This document shows, piece after piece, positions 27,223-34,790 of a stretch of DNA of 64,000 nt. Under the pieces are notes generated by a model that was not told the origin of the DNA, did not search any database, and was given only the letters and a program-made list of their open reading frames with translations. The DNA is from AC-32 sp963772975. Lineage in GTDB: Bacteria; Actinomycetota; Thermoleophilia; Gaiellales; Gaiellaceae. Position numbers and translations under genes: made by a program. The stretch is taken from assembly GCA_963772975.1 (NCBI GenBank), contig CAVYZH010000004.1, forward strand, positions 124,001-188,000, given 5' to 3'. Numbering within the stretch: position 1 is the stretch's first letter; every line of letters begins with the position of its first letter.

Positions 27223-27509
27223 TGTTCCTCGTCATCCTCCGCCGCTCGGGCCCCGAGTACGACCACTCGAAACCGCTCGAGGAGCAGTCGGGCTGGCTCG
27301 ACCACGCGGCCTTCATGGACGGCCTCGTCGACGACGGCTTCATCGTGCTGGGCGGCGTTCTCGGCGACGAGCTGCGCACGGCCCATGCGGTCGAGGCGGC
27401 ATCGGAAGACGAGATCCGCGAGCGCCTCGCGCGCGATCCGTGGAGCGGCTCGCACCTGGTGGTCGACTCCATCGATCCCTGGACGATCCGGCTACAGCGT
27501 CTGCCGTAG
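27219..27509 (+). CDS. YciI-family protein
   Basis: 96 residues of the YciI/dimeric alpha-beta-barrel family. Seen are the N-terminal strand M-F-L-V-I-L-R-R, the W-L-D-H-A-A-F-M segment with the conserved His, and G-G-V-L-G-D near residue 45. Family members are often of unknown function; a few act on chlorinated aromatics. The start overlaps the stop of the lipoprotein gene by ATGA, so the two are coupled. The 3' end overlaps the small ORF on the other strand. Confidence 0.8.
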   Translation: MMFLVILRRSGPEYDHSKPLEEQSGWLDHAAFMDGLVDDGFIVLGGVLGDELRTAHAVEAASEDEIRERLARDPWSGSHLVVDSIDPWTIRLQRLP

Positions 27510-27584
27510 CGCGTCGAGCGCGATCACCCAGGCGACGCCGGCCGCCGCGACGGCGACGAGCGCGATCGCCAGCCGGGCTCTCAT
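27492..27584 (-). CDS. 30-residue single-helix membrane protein coupled to copC-copD
   Basis: The ORF encodes 30 residues, mostly one hydrophobic helix (A-I-A-L-V-A-V-A-A-A-G-V-A-W-V-I-A-L) with a basic start (M-R-A-R) and a polar end. Its ATG overlaps the TGA of the CopC-CopD gene (ATGA), the same coupling used elsewhere in this operon. It ends antisense to yciI. It might be a small accessory subunit; alternatively a chance ORF. Confidence 0.45.
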   Translation of the reverse strand: MRARLAIALVAVAAAGVAWVIALDALRQTL

Positions 27585-29284
27585 CCGCCCGCCTTGTCGA
27601 GCAGCGTGACAACGAATGGCTTCGCGCCGGGTGGGGTGACCTCGAACCGGAGACCCCAGTGGCCGACCATCACGAGCGCCGGCGCCGACTTCGAGAAAGC
27701 GCCGGGTCGCTGCTCGCGCAACCGGTAGCTCTGCTCGCCCATCTCCATGTCGAGCATGTCGAACTTCGTGATCACCTCGGCGCCGGGAACCGGCTTTCCG
27801 TCGCGCGTGAGCGTGAGCGAGAAGGCGTTCGGAACGGCCGCCCGGTTCGGCGTCACCCGGACGCGCACCTTGTACGGCGGCTTCGACACGGTCGTCGCAA
27901 CCGGCCCGGGGCCGACGCGGGCGGCGATGTCCTGGATCTTGGCGAGGGCGCTCGAAGGCGGAGCCAGGCTGGAGAGCACGGCGGCGGCGAAGAGCGCGGC
28001 CGCGACGAAGACGATCTCGCCCTGCACCAGGCGCCTGAGCAGCAGCGGCGCGGATGGATCGCCGGCCTGGAGGCGCGGCTTCGTCCGCGCGAGGTTCACG
28101 CCCGCCAGCGCGAGCGCCGCGGCCAGCAGGCCGATCTTCCAGAGCAGCGCCTGGCCGTACGAGGTCTGCCAGAGCGACGCGAGCGTCGGCAGCTCGAGGA
28201 GCGACTGGCCGATCCCGGTCCCGATCAGCAGTAGCACCGAGCAGAACGCGACCGCGGAGAAGCGCGGCACAACGTAGGCGAGCACGGCCGAGCGGGCGGC
28301 GCGGCCGACCGAGACCCAGAGCACGACGAGCCCGATCAGTCCGCCGAGCCAGACCGCCACCGCGCCGAGGTGCGCCATGTCCAGCGGCAGCGACAGCCCG
28401 CGCGGCGACTTCTGGCCCGCATGGCCGGCGAGTGCGGGGAGCAGCAGCGCGGCCACCCCGGCGGCGAGCGCGGCGGGCGTGGCAAGCAGCTCGACCACGG
28501 AGCGCTGCTCACGTTCCGGCCGGTCGACCAGCAGTGCACCGGCCGCGGCGACCGCGAAGAGCACGAGCACCAGCTCGAGGTCGAGGAAGTCCCGCCCGAA
28601 GCCCGAGTCGCGCGCGACCGGAACGATCGCGCCCAGGTCCCAGACCGAGCGCAGCGTGAACTCGGCGGTCGCGAGCAGCACGTAGACCGGGATCGCCACC
28701 AGCGCGACGGCGACGGCGACCGCAATGGCCACGTTCAGCGCGCGCAGCGAGGTGCCGCGCACAACCCGCGCCACCGGCCGTGCGGTCAGCGCCCGTAGCA
28801 CGAACAGGCCGAGCGCGGAGAGCACCGAGAGGAAGACCAGCCAGCGCGAGACGAGCAGCCGCGTCGTCGTCGCGGTCTCGCTCAGCGAGGGCACGCGGAA
28901 CTGCGGCGGGGGCCCGGGATTCGGCCCGACCGCGAAGGTGAACGCGCCGCGCACCGGGTGCCCGTCGGCCGAGATCACCCGCCAGAAGACGAGGTACCAG
29001 CCCTCGGGCACCTTGCTCAGCGGCGTGACGAGCGTCTGCGGCGAGCCAGGCGCGCCGGTCGGCGGGCCGCTAGTCACCTGCCGGCCCGCCGCGTCGGTGA
29101 CGGAGACGATCGCAAAGCGCGGCTCGATCGGCTCGCTGTAGGTGAGGCGCACCTCTGGCGGTGGCGAGTTGATCGTCCGGCTCGCCTCCGGCACGGTGCG
29201 CAGCAGGGCCGCATGCGCCCAGGCGGCCGCGGGCAGCATGAGAGCCGCAGCCGCGACCGCCGTGAGCACCGCGGCGCGCCTCAC
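27581..29284 (-). CDS. CopC-CopD fusion with C-terminal FixH/YtkA-like domain
   Basis: 567 residues. After a signal peptide the mature end begins with A-H-A-A-L-L, the CopC copper-binding N-terminal His. A second CopC His is in S-A-D-G-H-P-V-R-G. About eight hydrophobic helices form the CopD domain (residues 150-430). The last about 110 residues contain a beta-sandwich with F-D-M-L-D-M-E-M-G, like YtkA/FixH domains. CopC binds copper outside the membrane and CopD is thought to import it. The GTG start overlaps the YcnI stop (GTGA). Confidence 0.88.
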   Translation of the reverse strand: MRRAAVLTAVAAAALMLPAAAWAHAALLRTVPEASRTINSPPPEVRLTYSEPIEPRFAIVSVTDAAGRQVTSGPPTGAPGSPQTLVTPLSKVPEGWYLVFWRVISADGHPVRGAFTFAVGPNPGPPPQFRVPSLSETATTTRLLVSRWLVFLSVLSALGLFVLRALTARPVARVVRGTSLRALNVAIAVAVAVALVAIPVYVLLATAEFTLRSVWDLGAIVPVARDSGFGRDFLDLELVLVLFAVAAAGALLVDRPEREQRSVVELLATPAALAAGVAALLLPALAGHAGQKSPRGLSLPLDMAHLGAVAVWLGGLIGLVVLWVSVGRAARSAVLAYVVPRFSAVAFCSVLLLIGTGIGQSLLELPTLASLWQTSYGQALLWKIGLLAAALALAGVNLARTKPRLQAGDPSAPLLLRRLVQGEIVFVAAALFAAAVLSSLAPPSSALAKIQDIAARVGPGPVATTVSKPPYKVRVRVTPNRAAVPNAFSLTLTRDGKPVPGAEVITKFDMLDMEMGEQSYRLREQRPGAFSKSAPALVMVGHWGLRFEVTPPGAKPFVVTLLDKAGG

Positions 29285-29853
29285 GTCAAGGGCCGGCCTC
29301 TCGTCGCCAGCCCGATGATCCCGAGCACGACGCCGATCGCGGCGACGACCAGCGCGACGATCGTCAGCGTCGAGCTGGAGCCGCCGCCGAGGTCGGAGAC
29401 CGACTCGATCGTCGGCGCCGGCGTGTCCGAGCTCTCCGAGCCACTCCAGTCGACGACCTTGCCGCTCGAGTAGGTCTGCCGCACCTTGAACGTGTAGGTC
29501 TTGTTCGAGGTGAGGTCGGCGTTGAAGCGGAAGACGGCATCCTCGTCGGTCGGCACCTTGCCGCCGCTCCAGGTCACCTGCTGGATCACACGCTCCTCAC
29601 CGGAGCCGGTCGCGGCCTCCGTGCGCTTCCAACCGGGCGAGGGCTCGAACGAATCGATCGCGAAGCCCTCTGGGACGGTCAGCTCGACCTCGGTCGTGGT
29701 CGCGCCTTCCTCCTCGGTGGGCACGGAGAGCGTGAACTGCTGGAGCACCTTCGACTTGGCGACAGGTGGGCTCATGATCGCGTGCGCCGAGGCGGCTCCT
29801 GCGAGCACGAGCGTGAGTGCGGCCGCGCCTGCGGCGACCAGGATGAATCTCAT
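29281..29853 (-). CDS. YcnI-family (DUF1775) copper-associated membrane protein
   Basis: 190 residues. A signal peptide ends in A-S-A-H, leaving an N-terminal histidine followed by A-I-M-S-P-P, the copper site of YcnI proteins. A beta-sandwich follows with E-L-T-V-P-E-G-F and a single C-terminal helix (about 160-182). YcnI proteins bind Cu(II) and travel with CopC/CopD, as here. ATG 29853 is preceded by AAGGGAGAA. A longer frame upstream is spurious. Confidence 0.88.
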   Translation of the reverse strand: MRFILVAAGAAALTLVLAGAASAHAIMSPPVAKSKVLQQFTLSVPTEEEGATTTEVELTVPEGFAIDSFEPSPGWKRTEAATGSGEERVIQQVTWSGGKVPTDEDAVFRFNADLTSNKTYTFKVRQTYSSGKVVDWSGSESSDTPAPTIESVSDLGGGSSSTLTIVALVVAAIGVVLGIIGLATRGRPLT

Positions 29854-29881
29854 CGTTCTCCCTTCGTTCGCGAGGTCGGGG

Positions 29882-30493
29882 TCAGGCCGCGAGCGGCGGC
29901 CCCCGCGAACGGCTCGGCACCGCGACCAGCAACGGCGCAAGCGCGGCGAGTGGTGCGAAGGAGACGAAGGCTTGCGCGGCGAGACGGCGTCGCCGGAGCT
30001 CCCGGACGACGGCCCGCAACCAGGCGAGCACGTGCTCGACCGCCTCGGCCAGCGCGGCCGCGGCGAGCGCGAGCGCGGCGAGCAGCGGGATCGCGTTGCG
30101 GTGCACGGGACCGACCAGGCACGAGAGCCCGTGGAAGCCGATCCCGGCGCGCCAGTGCAGGTACGACTCGAACATCGCGAAGGCCAAGGAGCTGGCGAGG
30201 TAGAGCCCGACCGCGCGGAGCCCGAGCCGGCGCAGGCACAGACTCGGCGCGACCCGCTCGGGCTGCAAGCGAGCACGCTCGCGCACGCCGATCGCCGCGA
30301 GCCAGACCACGAGCACCGAGGCGAGCAGCGTCAGGCCCAGCGAGACGAGCGTCACGATCACCAGGCTCGGCCCGCCGGCGGAGTGCTCGAGCACACGGGC
30401 CAGCGGGCTCGGCGCGAGCTCGTAGGCCAGCCAGCGCGCGGTCAGCACGAGTAGCGCCACCACGGCCGGCCATACCAGGACACGCGCTCTCAT
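29882..30493 (-). CDS. membrane protein of the copper operon
   Basis: 203 residues with about four hydrophobic helices, starting M-R-A-R-V-L-V-W-P-A-V-V and ending in a proline/arginine-rich tail. A H-W-R-A-G-I-G-F-H-G-L-S-C segment could contact metal. No family is recognised. It lies between the lipoprotein and YcnI on the same strand, so it is probably part of copper handling. ATG 30493 was chosen as the first codon before the first helix; the frame extends further upstream without support. Confidence 0.6.
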   Translation of the reverse strand: MRARVLVWPAVVALLVLTARWLAYELAPSPLARVLEHSAGGPSLVIVTLVSLGLTLLASVLVVWLAAIGVRERARLQPERVAPSLCLRRLGLRAVGLYLASSLAFAMFESYLHWRAGIGFHGLSCLVGPVHRNAIPLLAALALAAAALAEAVEHVLAWLRAVVRELRRRRLAAQAFVSFAPLAALAPLLVAVPSRSRGPPLAA

Positions 30494-30536
30494 CGCACGC
30501 GAAGCCCGCGGCGTCGCTTGCGATGCCGCGATGGGA

Positions 30537-30563
30537 GTCCATGCCGGCTTTGCCGGTATGGAC
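30537..30563. promoter_or_regulatory. 27-bp dyad GTCCATGCCGGC-TTT-GCCGGTATGGAC
   Basis: Twelve-base arms match at 11 positions around a 3-base centre. It lies in the 106-base gap between the lipoprotein and the membrane protein, 43 bases before the latter's ATG. It could be a metal-regulator operator or an intercistronic hairpin. Confidence 0.45.
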
Positions 30564-30599
30564 GTCTTCCGCCGGATGGGTCGAGAGCTGCGCACGACG

Positions 30600-31439
30600 T
30601 CAACGAACGCGAAGGGTAAACGGCGCCGTGACGATGCGGCCGCGGTCACGGAACTGGAGGAAGAGCCGCCAGGTCCCGGCGACCGGCAACAGCACGCCGA
30701 CGTTCAGCTGCCCCGGCCCGGCGGGGCGGCCGACCACCTTCGCGCCCCCGAGCACGCTCGTGCAGCCGGGCGTCGAGGGCCCGCAGACGTGGGTGTGGAA
30801 GTAGTCCAGCGAGCCCTGGCGGAAGAAGATCGCGTGCGCGAGCGCGCCGAACCAGGGGTGGAAGACGACCGGCTTGCCGCTCGGGTCCGTCACCTTCGCC
30901 GTCAGCGTCGCCGCCTCGATCGCGTGCAGCCGCTTCGGCGCGCGCAGCGTGATCGTGTAGCCGCCGACCTTCTGGCGCGCGGCAAAGGGCGGCAGCGGCT
31001 GCGGGCGGTAGGCGCCAGCGACGCGGAGCTCGGTGTGCAGCTGGAAGTTCCTGGGCGCGCCCTTCGCTCCCGGGTAGGCGTCCACGAGCACGCGGTACGG
31101 CCCCGCCGTCGGGAGGTTGACGGTTTCGGAGACCTGGCCGTCCGCGGCGACGGGCGGGTGATGATGGACGATGACGCCGAGGTCACGCCGCACGACGATC
31201 AGATGAATGCCGGTGTGCGGGCCCGCGCCCCGCTTGTAGTCGGTCAGGGGTGCGCCGGAGGGCTGGCGGATCGTGAACGAGAGCCGCGTCGGCCCGGGCG
31301 AGAGCACGCGTCTCGGCTGGAACCCGGAGAGCGAGTAGGTCCGCGCCGGCTCCACCGTCGGTGCGCTCGGCTGCGAGGACGACGACGAGCATCCGGCGAC
31401 GAGCACGACGGCACAGCAGGCAAGGAGAAAGCGCCCCAT
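30600..31439 (-). CDS. putative copper-operon lipoprotein
   Basis: 279 residues. The signal peptide ends in lipobox V-A-G-C, followed by a Ser-rich linker. The body is beta-rich with histidine clusters: G-V-I-V-H-H-H-P-P near residue 95 and L-D-Y-F-H-T-H-V-C-G near 220, suitable for metal binding. It is the first gene of the minus-strand copper operon. The promoter upstream is unusually good: TTGACA, 18 bases, GATCCT, then 8 bases to ATG. Exact function unknown. Confidence 0.7.
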   Translation of the reverse strand: MGRFLLACCAVVLVAGCSSSSSQPSAPTVEPARTYSLSGFQPRRVLSPGPTRLSFTIRQPSGAPLTDYKRGAGPHTGIHLIVVRRDLGVIVHHHPPVAADGQVSETVNLPTAGPYRVLVDAYPGAKGAPRNFQLHTELRVAGAYRPQPLPPFAARQKVGGYTITLRAPKRLHAIEAATLTAKVTDPSGKPVVFHPWFGALAHAIFFRQGSLDYFHTHVCGPSTPGCTSVLGGAKVVGRPAGPGQLNVGVLLPVAGTWRLFLQFRDRGRIVTAPFTLRVR

Positions 31440-31447
31440 CTGCAGGC

Positions 31448-31477
31448 AGGATCACGACGCGTAGGAGCGGCTGTCAA
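31448..31477 (-). promoter_or_regulatory. promoter TTGACA - 18 bp - GATCCT for the copper operon
   Basis: On the minus strand, TTGACA is at 31472-31477 and GATCCT at 31448-31453, 8 bases before ATG 31439. One of very few consensus -35 boxes in the window. Confidence 0.6.
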
Positions 31478-31482
31478 ACCGT

Positions 31483-31488
31483 TACCCT
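31483..31488 (+). promoter_or_regulatory. -10 element TACCCT for the ctaG pair
   Basis: TACCCT lies 9 bases before the GTG at 31498 and only 6 bases from the opposing TTGACA. Confidence 0.45.
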
Positions 31489-31497
31489 GACCGCGCG

Positions 31498-32307
31498 GTG
31501 CCGCTTGCTCATTCGACCAGCTCCTGGGAGATGCCGCCGGCGATCCTGATCGGCACGGCGCTCGCTCTCGTGCTCTTCGTCCAGGCGTTCGTCCGGCTCC
31601 GCCGCCGCAGGCCCGATCACGCGCCCTGGAGCCGCGCGCTGCTGTTCGCAGCAGGGCTCGCGCTGCTCGTGCTGCCGCTCGTCTCGCCGCTCGACCACCT
31701 AGGCGACGAGGAGCTGCTCTCAGCGCACATGCTCCAGCACGTCCTGATCGGCGACGCGGCGCCTGCGCTGCTGCTCGTCGCCGTCCGCGGGCCGCTGCTC
31801 TTCTTCCTGCTGCCGCCCTTCCTGCTGCGGCCGCTGGCCTCGTTCCGCCCGTTGCGGGCGCTCCTCGCGGCGCTGCTGATCCCGCTGGTCAGCCTCGGCC
31901 TCTGGGCGGTGACCATCTACGCCTGGCACATCCCCGCGGTCTACGACTACGCGGCGGCGCACCAGGCCGTGCATGACCTCGAGCACCTGAGCTTCTTCGC
32001 CGCCGGCCTGCTCGCGTGGACGCAGCTCGTCGACCCGGCGCGCCACGAGCGCCTGCGCCGGCCGCAGCGCGTCTTCTTCGCCCTCGGAATGCTGGCGCTC
32101 GCTCAGCCGCTCGTGGACGTGCTGCTCTTCTCGACGGGCCCGGCGTATCCCCGGTATGTCGGCGCGCACGGGATCTCGGCCCTGACCGACCAGCGCCTCG
32201 CGGGCGTCGTGATGATGACCGAGCAGCTGCTCACGCTCGGGATCTGCGTCGCGCTGCTGCTGCGGCCGTACGTCCGCCAGCGGCAGCGGAAGCCCGCCTT
32301 CACGTGA
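31498..32307 (+). CDS. cytochrome c oxidase assembly factor, CtaG (caa3) family, copy 1
   Basis: 269 residues, about seven hydrophobic helices. Conserved histidines occur in S-A-H-M-L-Q-H-V, Y-A-W-H-I-P-A-V-Y-D-Y-A and D-L-E-H-L-S-F-F, and M-M-T-E-Q lies in the C-terminal part. The caa3_CtaG family (PF09678) helps insert copper into cytochrome oxidase. The gene faces the copper operon across a shared promoter region, which links copper supply and oxidase assembly. The stop overlaps the second ctaG start (GTGA). Confidence 0.85.
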   Translation: MPLAHSTSSWEMPPAILIGTALALVLFVQAFVRLRRRRPDHAPWSRALLFAAGLALLVLPLVSPLDHLGDEELLSAHMLQHVLIGDAAPALLLVAVRGPLLFFLLPPFLLRPLASFRPLRALLAALLIPLVSLGLWAVTIYAWHIPAVYDYAAAHQAVHDLEHLSFFAAGLLAWTQLVDPARHERLRRPQRVFFALGMLALAQPLVDVLLFSTGPAYPRYVGAHGISALTDQRLAGVVMMTEQLLTLGICVALLLRPYVRQRQRKPAFT

Positions 32308-33074
32308 CCCCGCCTGCCTCGACGTCGTTCAGCTTCGAGCCGCTCTTCCTCGTGCTGGCGGCTTCGGCGGTCTACGGCTACGTGCGGCTGGCACGGACGG
32401 TCGAGCGGCCGTCGGGCTGGCGGGCCACGCTCTTCGGCCTCGGAATCGCGCTCGTCGCGATCCCGCTCAACTCACCGCTCGAGACGATCGCGATCCACTA
32501 CCTGCTCGTCGTGCACCTGCTGCAGAACGTGATGATCGCGGACTGGGCGCCGCCGCTGCTCGTGCTCGGCCTAACGCCGGCGATGCGCGCCGCCGTCGCG
32601 CGGCGTGGAGGGCGGAGGCTCGCTGTGCTGACGCGGCCGCGCTTCGTGCTGCCCTTCTGGCTGATCGTCTGGTACGGCGTCCACCTGCCGGCCTTCTACG
32701 ACTACGCGCTGCGCCATCCGTGGCTGTTGAACCTCGAGCACGCCCTGCTGCTCTGCGCGGGGCTGCTCTTCTGGTGGCCGGTGTTCTCCGAGCTGCCCCA
32801 GCACCTTTCGTCCGCGGTCAAGCTCGTCTACCTCGGCGCGGCCTACGTCGGCTCGGCCTTCCTCTCGCTCGCGCTGATCTTCTCCACGAGCGCGTTCTAC
32901 GGCTTCTACGAGGCGGCGCCTCGCCTCTGGGGGCTCTCGCCCGAGAAGGACCAGAACCTCGGCGGGATCCTGATGAACGGCGAGCAGATGATCGTCTTCT
33001 TCGCGGCGCTGTCGTACTTCCTGATGCGGCTGCTGTCCGAGGAAGAGGAGGCGCAGAGGGCGCTCGAGGGTTGA
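32304..33074 (+). CDS. cytochrome c oxidase assembly factor, CtaG (caa3) family, copy 2
   Basis: 256 residues, again about seven helices, with H-L-L-Q-N-V-M-I-A-D-W-A, G-V-H-L-P-A-F-Y-D-Y-A and L-E-H-A-L-L-L. It is a diverged paralogue of the gene before it; note that H-x-x-x-H of copy 1 is H-L-L-Q-N here. The chosen start is GTG 32304, overlapping the preceding stop by four bases. The next gene begins one base into this stop (TGATG). Confidence 0.85.
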   Translation: MTPPASTSFSFEPLFLVLAASAVYGYVRLARTVERPSGWRATLFGLGIALVAIPLNSPLETIAIHYLLVVHLLQNVMIADWAPPLLVLGLTPAMRAAVARRGGRRLAVLTRPRFVLPFWLIVWYGVHLPAFYDYALRHPWLLNLEHALLLCAGLLFWWPVFSELPQHLSSAVKLVYLGAAYVGSAFLSLALIFSTSAFYGFYEAAPRLWGLSPEKDQNLGGILMNGEQMIVFFAALSYFLMRLLSEEEEAQRALEG

Positions 33075-33682
33075 TGCGGCGCGCGCTGTTCGTCACGGCG
33101 GCCGCCGCGCTGCTCGCCGTCCCGTTCGCGCGCGCGAATGGCGACCCCGCGAGCGACGTCCTGCTCACGCAGCCGGTCTACTTCCCGATCGACGCGACGC
33201 TGCAGGACTCCGACCGCGAGGCGCTGCTCAAGACGGTCGAGGCCGCGAACGAGCGCGGCTACAAGATCCGGGTCGCGTTGATCCCGTTCACGAGCGACCT
33301 GGGCACGGCCGTTAGCCTCTGGAAGCACCCGCAGGACTATTCGAAGTTCCTCGGCAGCGAGCTCGCCTTCGTCTACGCCAAGCGGCTGCTGATCGCGCAG
33401 CCCTCCGGCTTCGGCATCTACAACCACGGCAAGCCCGTCACGAAGGAGCAGCGCGTGCTGGCGAAGGTGCCGGTTGGAAAGACGCCCACCGAGCTGACGC
33501 AGTCGGCAACCGCGGCCGTGCGGGCGTTGGCGGCCTCGGAGGGTGTCACGCTGCCGGAGGTCTCGAGCGGCGGCGGCCACGACTTGCGCGACCGCTCGAT
33601 CATCGCCGTCGCGGGCCTGCTGATCCTGCTGATCATCTTCATCCCCGGCCGGCGGCTCAGAGCCCGAGGTGCCGGGCGATGA
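33074..33682 (+). CDS. secreted/anchored protein of unknown function in the ctaG operon
   Basis: 202 residues. A signal peptide lies at residues 1-22 (ending A-R-A-N-G), a mixed alpha/beta domain follows, and a C-terminal helix (I-I-A-V-A-G-L-L-I-L-L-I-I-F-I) ends with an arginine-rich tail. The domain has Y-F-P-I-D-A-T-L and Y-K-I-R-V-A-L-I-P, which faintly recalls TPM-type domains but is not a confident match. It is coupled to the second ctaG gene. The last 26 bases overlap the convergent acyl-CoA dehydrogenase. Confidence 0.65.
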   Translation: MRRALFVTAAAALLAVPFARANGDPASDVLLTQPVYFPIDATLQDSDREALLKTVEAANERGYKIRVALIPFTSDLGTAVSLWKHPQDYSKFLGSELAFVYAKRLLIAQPSGFGIYNHGKPVTKEQRVLAKVPVGKTPTELTQSATAAVRALAASEGVTLPEVSSGGGHDLRDRSIIAVAGLLILLIIFIPGRRLRARGAGR

Positions 33683-34790
33683 CCATTCGCTGTACTTCGT
33701 TCGTGCCCTCGCCGATCTCCAGGATCTTCTGGTCGCGGTAGAGCCGCGCGATCGGCGACTCCTCCATGAAGCCGTACCCGCCGTGGATCTGCAGCGCCGA
33801 ATTCGCCGCGCGGTGCGAGAGCTCGCCCGTGTAGAGCTTCGCCATCGCCGCCTCCTTGGCGAACGGGCGGCCCTGGTCCTTCAGCCACGCGGCCTTGTAG
33901 GTCAGCGCGCGGCCGGCCTCGATCTCGACTGCCATGTCGGCGAGCTGGAACTGGATCGCCTGGAACTTCGAGATCGGCTTGCCGAACTGCTGGCGCTCCT
34001 TCGCGTAGGCGTAGGCCAGGTCGTAGGCGCCCTGCGCGAGCCCGACGCCCATCGCGGCGACCGAGATCCGCCCGCCGTCGAGGATCTCGAGGAACTGCAT
34101 GAACCCCTTGCCGCGCTCCCCGAGCAGGTTGCCCTCGGGAACGGCGCAGTCGCGGAACGAGAGCTCGCGCGTGTCGGAGGCGCGCCAGCCGAGCTTCTCC
34201 ATCGGCGCCGAGATCTCGTAGCCGGGCGTGCCGTTCGGGACGATCAGGTTCGAGATCTCGCCCTCGCCGGTGCGAGCGGTGATCGTCACGCAGGCCGTGA
34301 TGTCGGTGCCCGCGTTGGTGATGAAGATCTTGGAGCCGTTCACGACCCACTCGCCGTCGCGCAGCTCCGCGGTCGTGCGCGACGCCGCGGCGTCCGAGCC
34401 CGCGCCCGGCTCCGTCAGCCCGAACGCCGCCAGCTTGCGGCCGGAAGCGAGGTCGGGCAGCCACTGCTGCTTCTGCTCCTCGGAGCCAAAGTTGAGGATC
34501 GGCATCGTCCCGAGCGAGGTGTGCGCCGCCATCGTGATCGCCACCGACGAGTCGATCCGCGTCAGCTCTTCGACCGCGATCGCGTACGAGAGCGTGTCCG
34601 TGCCCGCGCCGCCGTACTCCTCGGGGATCGGCATCCCCATCAGCCCGAGCTCGGCCAGCTCGGCCACCAGCTCGTAGGGGAAACGGTGCTCCCGGTCGAG
34701 CTCGGCGGCGACCGGCGCGACGCGCTGCTCCGCGAACTCGCGGACGGTCGAGCGGACGAGCTCGTGCTCCGGCGTCAGGTCGAAGTTCAC
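33657..34790 (-). CDS. acyl-CoA dehydrogenase
   Basis: 377 residues with all ACAD landmarks: L-T-E-P-G-A-G-S-D (FAD/substrate signature), F-I-T-N-A-G-T-D, the Q-F-G-K-P-I-S-K-F-Q-A block, Q-I-H-G-G-Y-G-F and the terminal I-G-E-G-T-N-E-V-Q-R, which holds the usual catalytic glutamate of short/branched-chain members. It oxidises acyl-CoA thioesters with electron transfer flavoprotein. Carboxylase and hydratase genes further right suggest branched-chain substrates. GTG 34790 overlaps the pepA stop (GTGA). Confidence 0.9.
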   Translation of the reverse strand: MNFDLTPEHELVRSTVREFAEQRVAPVAAELDREHRFPYELVAELAELGLMGMPIPEEYGGAGTDTLSYAIAVEELTRIDSSVAITMAAHTSLGTMPILNFGSEEQKQQWLPDLASGRKLAAFGLTEPGAGSDAAASRTTAELRDGEWVVNGSKIFITNAGTDITACVTITARTGEGEISNLIVPNGTPGYEISAPMEKLGWRASDTRELSFRDCAVPEGNLLGERGKGFMQFLEILDGGRISVAAMGVGLAQGAYDLAYAYAKERQQFGKPISKFQAIQFQLADMAVEIEAGRALTYKAAWLKDQGRPFAKEAAMAKLYTGELSHRAANSALQIHGGYGFMEESPIARLYRDQKILEIGEGTNEVQRMVIARHLGL

